The notes under the pieces were generated by a model that was not told the origin of the DNA, did not search any database, and worked only from the letters and a program-made list of their open reading frames with translations. A stretch of DNA of 64,000 bases, from contig JAIBAH010000004.1 in NCBI GenBank assembly GCA_019695295.1, positions 1-64,000 on the forward strand, in the 5' to 3' direction. This stretch comes from Bacteroidia bacterium. GTDB lineage: Bacteria; Bacteroidota; Bacteroidia; J057. The stretch's first letter is position 1. Each line of letters opens with the position of its first letter. The translations under genes and the position numbers were made by a program. Shown here one piece after another: positions 59,601 to 64,000 of this stretch.

Positions 59601-62600
59601 TTTGTACACGGAGACGCGTCTGTATTGGTTAGCTTCACTGTATATAAATTATGAGGCACCGGAGCGCCAGGGATTTCTACCGGCTGAGTAATCTGGTCTG
59701 TTGCAAATATCTTTTCCCCACAAGGTTTGGTTCCTTCTGAAGTAAACAAAAAGGTAGAACCGGATTTAAACGAACAGGGTACACTTACAGCCCTGAATCT
59801 GATATTTAATCTGTTAATGCCTAAAGGCGCTCCGGATATCCCTACAAGTCCAAAATAATCAAGGGTTGTTCCGGCAATTGCAGGATCAGCTGAGATATTC
59901 CAGCAATAGGTACTTCCTGTCTGAGTTGGATTTTGCAGGGTGTACCACGTTCCGCTATTGTGAGGGTACTCTAATTCTGAAGTACCCGCAATAATCTCAG
60001 CAGCAGAACTGGGAGACATTACAAAATAAGTTTTAAGATTTTTAACATCACCGCTCTGTACACTGGATAGCGCTATCTGATAATCTAAAGTATCACAAAG
60101 CTGATGAGGATTATCATTTGCAGCGTCCACTGTAATAATCTGCTGCAAAGAGGTAAGTGAAGGGGAAACATATAAGGTCTGCTCAGTTTTATTACATATT
60201 AATAGAGGATTACTTATATCGGTTGGATAGCCAGTACAGCTAAAGCCTCCCATAATTGTTACACTATCTTTATTACAATTGGTAAAAGTACCTACAATTG
60301 TATAGTTTTCAGCTTGATATCCACTGAAGTCACCTAACTCAAATACTCCGTTTGCATTAGGAAAATAGGATTGGGGAGGAGGATTACTACCTGTCCAGTC
60401 TGATGTGCGAATAATCTCATGAATCGTAACTCCACTGATTGTCGGCTTTTTGGCAATCCATATATTAGATTTTGCCGAACTACCAGAATAAACACTCATA
60501 TTCCACCTTACTGTATCATTATTTGTATATACATAAGGGTTATTCACGGTCATAGAAATCAGAGCCTCACTATTTGCTGATAAACTATAGTTAGAAGAAA
60601 GTGTCAGACCAGGTGTCAGACTCGATATTGGCTGCTCAAAATCTGCATTAAAGATAACGGGTAGGTTATTATATGGTCCTGCGCCACATGTTCCCACAAA
60701 ATCTACATATAATTGCGCTATTTGATTGACTCCCCATACAGAAATATTCCAGTCATTGTTTGTGTACAAGGGACTCATATCAAAAACAAGCACTCCGCCA
60801 CTATTACTTACAGGGCTAATAGGATAGTAGGAAGAGTAATTTCCCTGTGGATTAACCACTCTGTATGTTGCCGATACAAAATTGGCGCCTTGTGGAAGTG
60901 CCACAACCCAATCTGTATATACAACAGGTCTTCTTACTTCATAAGGGAACAAACTTTCGTTAAATTGCCATGCCTGATCAAAATATACAGAAGAGTAAGC
61001 TTCTATTTGCCCATTCTGGCAACCGCTTGGAGATGCATTTACATTTACATAGTTTTGATGCTGAACAGAATGATGATAATACTCATCGGGATATCCGGAG
61101 CAGCCAAATTGAGTTCCTGTCCATGGCTGATAATCAGTCTCGGGTTGTGCACTCACAAAATTTTGCACTCCAACCACCCCTGTATGAGACCAGGTTGGTT
61201 CCGACATGAATTTATAGTAGCTGTTAAAAATTATACTGTCTCCTTGGTCAAAAGCAAATCCGGGAGGAAGACATGGAGTTAAATCCGCAAGGAAAATCCT
61301 GCTATTCCATTGATCATCCCAGAAGTTCAAAATACTACCTGAATTATTTGTAACAATATATGAACCGGAAGACGCATCATAAATCGATACAAAACTATAT
61401 AAATATTCGGGAGTAACATCCACTGTTGCACCCCAGAAAGGAAGATAAACATATGCATAATTCCAGTTAGTTATACCATTAGGGTTATATACAACAGACT
61501 TATAGGCTGCCATTACAGTATCCCCTTTTATAGTATGTTCCCATGCAATTTGAGTACTGTCCAAAACGCCTGAACCTCCTGCAACATTATCATTGTCAGG
61601 ATCCATATAGCCTAATGTTTTGCGTTTAATATCGAATTCTATGATATTTAAACCTTCGCAGGGAGTTCCTGCATTTACCCCTTCAAAGCAAGAGTGCTCT
61701 ACCCAGAAAGTAGGACCCCAGCTGCTTGAACAATTCCACATACTGTAAGTAGCTGGGCTACAAGATGGGTCAGGAGCAATTCTTAAACCTGGCGTAAAAT
61801 AGTGCCCTCCACATGCTACTCCGGGTAATGCCTTTAGGTCAAAACACAACCTGCTTCCATCTTCAAATTCGGAGAAAAACTGATAACCCGATGGAGTATC
61901 TGACTTTAAAAGGCGTACTCTTACCAGACTATCTGTACCATTCCATAATTTTTGTGGGTACCCCGGTGCTATAGGATGAATTGTTCCGTCATCATAACTA
62001 AAAGTGACATTATAACCTGGCAGCCAGGTCAACCCGCTTACCAATGGGATATCAAACTCTACATAACCGTCCGTGTCTATCTGAAATAAATCCAGATTTA
62101 AATCCTGAAGACAAAAGGTCTTTATTTCTCCATCTCTGATTAAATATTCATTTTTTACTCCACCGGTAGCCAACAATGCGAGGTGAGCAGAATCGCCTCC
62201 TGCTGACCAACTTGTTTCAACCCCTCCGTTGAATGCGTAACTATATCCGCCTGCATTACAGTTATCCTGAAAAAACAACTCGGCATTCACTGCATAGTAC
62301 CCTTCTCCATTTTCATAGCAAAAATTATTATTTGTACATCTTACCCCTTCAACAGTCATTACATTAGTTGAACCTGGTAAAAGGTCTGGTAAATCCACTT
62401 TTAATCTAAATCCGGCCGTTGCGGGATAACTGGTAAAACAACTTCCGGGAGCATTTTCTACAGTATGAGAAACCGGCACTCCGTTTAAGGTGACATTATC
62501 AAAATATTTTTCATCTACTCCATAAATATAAATCAATCCGTTTTCAGCAGTATCTGTACCTGTATTTTGTAAATTGATTGTATAGACAATAGGAGTAGAA

Positions 62601-63538
62601 GGACACGTAGGAATGTTTGCCACGGGTATTGTAATGTTTACATAAGCACCCAGAGCATTGGAATACCATACAGTATTGGCAACAGCATACCCCGCAATAT
62701 CCGTGCTATTGGTAATAGCACACCGGTTAACTCCATTACAACCATAATAGGCAGCATAATCTGTAGTTGACCAGGTATTCCCACTAATACACACAGGTAC
62801 AGCAGGAGTTTGCATTACTTCAGTAATTATAATGCTTTCCCCATTATCAAAATAAATATCTCCATTTCCTATACCTGTAAAATCTGTAATCGTAAAGGTT
62901 GTCGAAGTTGCTGGAAGGATAGCGGATGAAGTTGCAGCCCCCCCGCTTACCGATGAAATTAATAATCCATTTGTATTTACTTCATCCATCTTAATTTGTT
63001 GTACACTTCCAAAACCTCCATTATAAATTGTAATGTCACGAGTGAATACATCTCCCTGAGAACCATAATAATTGTTATTCGTAACCGATGTAATACTCAA
63101 TGCCGCATAACTAACGTTGTAACTAATCGTATTATGATTAAACGACCCTAAACTCGATGAATAAACGATAGTATTGGTATTTACCGGCTCGTTAATACGG
63201 TTACAGGTAGCAAATCCGCTATAATTGACCGTTATTGAGCCGCCCCCTGATATATTCGGAACACTTAATATAACAGGATCACTCCCACTCACATAAGTGG
63301 CACCTGAGACCGTTCCCCCGTAAATGATTCCATCAGGAAAATTTACAGTTAACTGCCCTCCTGTCGCAGTTGTTCCGCCATTATTCGTTATTGTAACGCT
63401 GAAATTTTGAGCCTCGTTACATACCTCCAATGGATTAGTAGCCAATGGAACAGTTGACGTAAAAGAAATCTGTCCAAATCCACTATAATACATTACCCCA
63501 AATAATAAATAAAAAAGAAATAATTTTACCCACTTCAT
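49745..63538 (-). CDS. Giant T9SS adhesin-like protein with about 20 SdrD B-like repeats
   Basis: I choose the ATG at 63536-63538 because it gives a compact signal peptide (MKWVKLFLFYLLFGVMYY, cut near FGQ) and 4597 aa; the first Met at 63571 adds an odd 11-residue lead. The N-terminal 1650 residues contain DUF11-like repeats (for example ESTPSTPIVYTINLQNTGTD-type forms). Two SdrD B-like domains follow, then a propeller-like NHL region (about 56870-57710; repeats such as GPDGNLYVNS, APNGLLYVSS, GPDGDLYAVA), then about 18 more SdrD B-like domains with VWxDxNxNGxQD starts. The tail is a T9SS type A sorting domain (NVYPVPASDYLTVEYQLFEA, ends KVITRKFIVE). It is probably a long calcium-stiffened surface fibre. 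It is the larger paralog of the gene at 25477, with about eight extra domains before the shared nine. Confidence 0.9.
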   Translation of the reverse strand: MKWVKLFLFYLLFGVMYYSGFGQISFTSTVPLATNPLEVCNEAQNFSVTITNNGGTTATGGQLTVNFPDGIIYGGTVSGATYVSGSDPVILSVPNISGGGSITVNYSGFATCNRINEPVNTNTIVYSSSLGSFNHNTISYNVSYAALSITSVTNNNYYGSQGDVFTRDITIYNGGFGSVQQIKMDEVNTNGLLISSVSGGAATSSAILPATSTTFTITDFTGIGNGDIYFDNGESIIITEVMQTPAVPVCISGNTWSTTDYAAYYGCNGVNRCAITNSTDIAGYAVANTVWYSNALGAYVNITIPVANIPTCPSTPIVYTINLQNTGTDTAENGLIYIYGVDEKYFDNVTLNGVPVSHTVENAPGSCFTSYPATAGFRLKVDLPDLLPGSTNVMTVEGVRCTNNNFCYENGEGYYAVNAELFFQDNCNAGGYSYAFNGGVETSWSAGGDSAHLALLATGGVKNEYLIRDGEIKTFCLQDLNLDLFQIDTDGYVEFDIPLVSGLTWLPGYNVTFSYDDGTIHPIAPGYPQKLWNGTDSLVRVRLLKSDTPSGYQFFSEFEDGSRLCFDLKALPGVACGGHYFTPGLRIAPDPSCSPATYSMWNCSSSWGPTFWVEHSCFEGVNAGTPCEGLNIIEFDIKRKTLGYMDPDNDNVAGGSGVLDSTQIAWEHTIKGDTVMAAYKSVVYNPNGITNWNYAYVYLPFWGATVDVTPEYLYSFVSIYDASSGSYIVTNNSGSILNFWDDQWNSRIFLADLTPCLPPGFAFDQGDSIIFNSYYKFMSEPTWSHTGVVGVQNFVSAQPETDYQPWTGTQFGCSGYPDEYYHHSVQHQNYVNVNASPSGCQNGQIEAYSSVYFDQAWQFNESLFPYEVRRPVVYTDWVVALPQGANFVSATYRVVNPQGNYSSYYPISPVSNSGGVLVFDMSPLYTNNDWNISVWGVNQIAQLYVDFVGTCGAGPYNNLPVIFNADFEQPISSLTPGLTLSSNYSLSANSEALISMTVNNPYVYTNNDTVRWNMSVYSGSSAKSNIWIAKKPTISGVTIHEIIRTSDWTGSNPPPQSYFPNANGVFELGDFSGYQAENYTIVGTFTNCNKDSVTIMGGFSCTGYPTDISNPLLICNKTEQTLYVSPSLTSLQQIITVDAANDNPHQLCDTLDYQIALSSVQSGDVKNLKTYFVMSPSSAAEIIAGTSELEYPHNSGTWYTLQNPTQTGSTYCWNISADPAIAGTTLDYFGLVGISGAPLGINRLNIRFRAVSVPCSFKSGSTFLFTSEGTKPCGEKIFATDQITQPVEIPGAPVPHNLYTVKLTNTDASPCTNQMSEVRFSAVNNGPFMSGSTEFVDFIVYSGGSVAGVLTPINNAPSSSPTILNVAGGTIYRYPMPSGVLVGDSVVFTLPVQVNPNLSCDTSKVRIEASTNISFNATCITNGQTCNMGQVTGQDNDNYINVSRTYMSLSNLTAYTLLNPPSGETLNASVQVTNSGSINITSANPITVQFYKDSDLSGTVSSGDVLLGSQTQSVNLPASSSITVNFSQNVAAGTACPLLATIMETPCYCNKPLIATTNVQVEPDSISLLICPGSVTAPIGTAPITGYTYDWVAVTPGANTYLSATNIANPTFSKPTNTSGAVEYITYNLYIDRGVGCPGVQTVVVAVDEPANCPLNYGSIGNFIWEDTDGNGLQNEPVSSGINGINVQLYVVGPDGLIGTADDTLKQTVVTVNNGGNPGYYLFDSLYSATYYVHFPTTTTVGGNLTTQNATAVTDGNSDANVTTGNSVAIDINTNGSGVLKDNMTIDAGYIPTLSLGNRVWIETDNDGIYEPASGDLAMDGVKVNLYSDNGDGILSLADGSPIASQITFSGGQYLFTSLNNGNYIVAIDNSNFISGGVLEGLQSTNGNGVATDPDNNIDNDDNGEPVGGFGVASAAISLSAGSEPVNDGDNNNNSNLTLDFGFYCSQTSVFKALVTSHTTDKVEKYDFISGVSEGTFATGGGMSRPYGMIFGSGGDLLVTSSFGDEILRYNNNDGSLIGTFVSYQSGGLDDPRGLTYGPDGNLYVNSYATNQVKRYNGTTGAFIDNFITDAGLSGPHTGILFAPNGLLYVSSFLNDQVRVYNAISGDLVNSISFASLPDMSDPEKGPRGLTLGPDGNIYVGCRTDVIYKINTSTHIVSGFATGTGLLFSGLKFGPDGDLYAVAVSGDRVQKFDGALGTDLGRFDVGGTLGEPKDISFFLTCVTNSGSVGNYIWNDTNGNGLQDEPVSNGINNLSVELWTTGPDNVIGGGDDVMLQDTLTANNGGNPGYYNFTINTTGNYYIKFPLTSGSAVLTTSTPTAGLDGNSDINRVTGNSPVFTIDVNGTGVAKDNPTIDGGYYTPAQIGNFVWNDTDKDGVQDAGEPGVSGVTVILYNNTGEIISTTQTDAYGAYNFTVAPGSYTVGFQLPADYVFSPQNQGGNPAADSDVNPLTGQSGTITVVSGDVNNTIDGGVYYQPSVTTGLGNYVWLDTNGNGLQDNTEKGVASVQVSLMNLSGEILAGTVTNGDGYYQFTGLNAGSYIVSFSLPSGFVFTSQNLGANDSLDSDVSVSGGNLGQSGTIVLGANTFNPTIDAGIVPAAAGTASVGDYIWNDLNQNGIQEVGEPGLSGITVTLYDVSGTPVSSVVTNELGYYMFTNLPAGIYSIGVSIPSGYSTSPVYGGSDDNKDSDISPSGVTEQFLLTSGEVNTSIDGGVYQTAPSGTASLGNYVWYDVNQNGVQDLSESGVSGVTVTLYNNSGSAIAHTMTDASGQYYFVNLPAGTYSVGFSNLPDGYIFTQSGTGTASTGSDSDENGRTASVTLTPGQSNYDLDAGIISGTNQGGKGSIGDFVWYDVNNNGIQDAGEPGAGGVTLTLYASDMTTVLSETTTGDDGYYIFNNLEAGSYYVGISTLPSGFGIVTANAGSSDTKDSDMNPSTQMSSVITLGQGESDLSIDAGIYSAPGTTGSIGDFVWSDQNGNGIQDLGESGIGGITVTLYDLNGNPVMTTVTDENGNYLFVNVPAGEYVIGFSNVPSGFSPTLAGQGSPSTGSDIQSNGLTVIFTLNPGENKTDIDAGYIPSRATIGDYVWYDENRNGIQDGTENGVAGVTVTLYDNNGNPVSSAVTDGNGNYLFVNVIPGTYTLGFGTYPDGMLFTAQNQGPDDSDSDVNSTTGMTSSFTVASGDYNLSFDAGLITPAFGSLYGYVWNDSDKDGVQDINENAVPGVIVTLYDGAVVVATTITDGNGMYYFNDITPGTYTVGFSNLPSNTSFTSQNTGGDDTIDSDVNLSTGLSGTYTITAGQNTEAADAGIISTLVSVGNYVWIDSNSNGTQDVTEQGVAGVQVSISNASGDVLYTTQTNATGYYQFSNLVAGDYSIQFHLPSDYVFTTQGTGTTTDSDADVVTGQTDVFTLIAGNDRTDIDAGVIYTSSSALASLGDYVWYDTNNNGLQDVGEKGVSNVLVVLYDGFGNEVAYTLTNSAGEYLFQDLSAGNYQVGFSLPSGYSFTSSGSGGTNDSDASTSGANFGKTGMITLSTGQSDLNWDAGIILLPDSLASVGNYVWQDINQDGIQDADEAGVSGVTVTLYDKQGNVIAVTETNIYGEYLFTGLSSGEYYLSFTNLPSGWQVSPQGATTDTENDSDINPSGTTAVFYVDGGDNNMSFDAGIYNPLSQNAGLGDRVWMDINSNGIQENGEYGVGGVTVNLWNAAGTVLLNTTMTNGDGYYRFIGLDAGDYRVSFENIPSGYSLTLKDQGGIDSQDSDPVISTGMTGVISLSANTFDPTIDAGIAASSSESGNGSIGDFVWNDLNQNGVQDAGEPGISGVTVTLINVSTGVVLTTETNAFGYYIFNDLSAGTYDLVFSGLPAGYVFTSTNAGSNDNRDSDTDGTGSVTVTLATGESNLSIDAGAYNPVVLGALGNYVWFDTNQNGIQDNGETGVSGVSVSLLGATGNVLQTTTTNASGFYLFTDLTAGNYVVSFSNIPTGYVFTGANTGGDDTIDSDAIPSSDGSMGVSRPVSLTAGQTRLDVDAGIYSNSFAGLGNYVWSDLDRDGVQDTNEPGVAGVTVTVYDNSGTAVANAITDANGYYLFPNLTPGDYYLGFTTLPIGSLFTNANQGGNSNTDSNVNPLTGNTDLITLNAGEINLSLDAGIIAMPEASLYGYVWYDYQSGILPTNVDGIQTAGEMPVAGVTVGLYDTGGQLLAVTVTGADGMYYFSNLVAGTYEIRFLALPAGAKFTLQNQGGDDMTDSDANPLNGNGGQYTVAAGEQKEAADAGLTPTAALTGITFIDGILNVPNTANGVFDSTTEPVLGGVNVILLDASGNILKRGKTTDDGSYIFRNLEPGVSYRVAFEQYPGGCPLCEFTLYNSDGQNDTTDSDVNTSVITQFGSLIYGLTDIISPLMYNELRPFIDAGYARAGSAFPVELLEFTAVLDNVDGLLRWTTTNEVNTSHFAIERSVNNGQSFEWLGDTDAAGNSNSLLNYTYRDLNVAKIAKDKIHYRLKMVDIDNTYKYSNTVELKIAPAELYLNVYPVPASDYLTVEYQLFEAGYADIKVVNALGQQVYNQSVINAKDLPTQKMTLDVKNWAQGVYYLEISTETKVITRKFIVE

Positions 63539-64000
63539 AATAATATACTTAATATTAAATTTAGTAAGCATTTTACAATTATTATGCCTAAGTACAAAGC
63601 CATTTTCCCCCTTTGAGAAAACGCAAATAATAACACTATGATGATTAATATAAATTAAATTTATTAAAAGTTAGATTTTTTGATTAAATGCCTGTTTATA
63701 TCATAATATATACTTTTATTAGAAAAAAGAGAGATTATATAACATTTATTTTCCAGATCTACCAAACCAAAAAATCATTGATTATCAAAATATTAATACA
63801 TAATAACTGAATTTAATAAAATAAAAATGTATAGTTTTTCATTAATCCTTAAATATGTAATATTTTTAACTAAAAACGTTTTATTTTTCAAACACCAAAA
63901 CGTTCCCTAATGAGAGAACGCTTTCTTAATAGGGAGTGATTAAATGAATTAATGATAATAAATATACCATTCAGGAATATTCCTTACTCAAAAATAGACA
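63539..64000. other. Upstream region of the giant adhesin gene; imperfect hairpin, no gene
   Basis: This is very AT-rich and holds no reliable frame. A possible minus-strand TGGCTTTG lies near 63590-63600 with a TTTG about 21 bases further up, a poor promoter match. TCCCTAATGAGAGA (63904-63917) and TTTCTTAATAGGGA (63922-63935) pair at 11 of 14 positions with a four-base loop; this could be the terminator of a gene beyond the window. Confidence 0.4.

Noticed and set aside
63904-63935. Imperfect hairpin at the right end of the window
   Set aside because: Stem has three mismatches and no good T-run; a terminator of a gene outside the window cannot be proved.

Overview
The window reads as chromosomal DNA of a member of the Bacteroidota, probably Cytophagia- or Chitinophagia-like. 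The evidence is four very large or secreted proteins ending in type IX secretion system (T9SS) type A sorting domains, Ig-like modules of the Cytophaga CHU_C type, SdrD B-like repeats, promoter elements of the Bacteroidota form TTTG-N19-TAnnTTTG, an aerotolerance BatA protein, and REP-like palindromes with an IS200-like (RAYT) protein. Genus cannot be fixed from the sequence alone. No tRNA, rRNA or CRISPR array was seen.

Layout. (1) 1-2236: a leftward surface-sugar group, rmlA, rmlB and the start of a probable glycosyltransferase (dTDP-deoxysugar synthesis). (2) 2324-7825: a 1833-aa T9SS surface protein built from five repeats of an Ig-like plus jelly-roll-like module. (3) 7975-12149: rightward APS kinase overlapping batA, then an ECF sigma factor followed by a protein that looks like an anti-sigma/transmembrane/outer-membrane beta-barrel fusion. 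(4) 12187-25381: housekeeping and envelope genes: a one-domain asparaginase, an FAD/Fe-S oxidoreductase, an FkbM methyltransferase, an LTA-synthase-like phospho-transferase, a P-type ATPase, a NuoL-like protein with an extra soluble C-terminal domain, and a YbdK-type carboxylate-amine ligase. A broken copy of the 3' part of the NuoL-like gene lies between the FkbM and LTA-synthase-like genes.

(5) 25477-63538: two giant paralogous T9SS adhesin-like genes (about 3702 and 4597 aa) in the same orientation flank an accessory region. They share a collinear 3.88-kb 3' part with nine SdrD B-like domains. Between them lie a MITE-like element, three nested palindromes, a type I restriction-modification operon (hsdR-hsdM-[RAYT insertion]-hsdS-GIY-YIG gene), a PD-(D/E)XK nuclease-family gene with palindromes upstream, 1.5 kb of non-coding repeat-rich DNA with a 21-bp minisatellite, and an 881-aa T9SS-exported propeller protein.

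How it fits together. The left part makes and modifies cell-surface glycans. The secreted proteins form an extracellular layer, and the sigma/beta-barrel pair may sense the envelope. The accessory region is a defence island embedded between long direct repeats. The most unusual structures are the RAYT module inside the hsd operon with a 24-bp minisatellite that descends from its own REP palindrome, the trans-envelope sigma regulator architecture, and the two giant SdrD arrays with propeller-like inserts.
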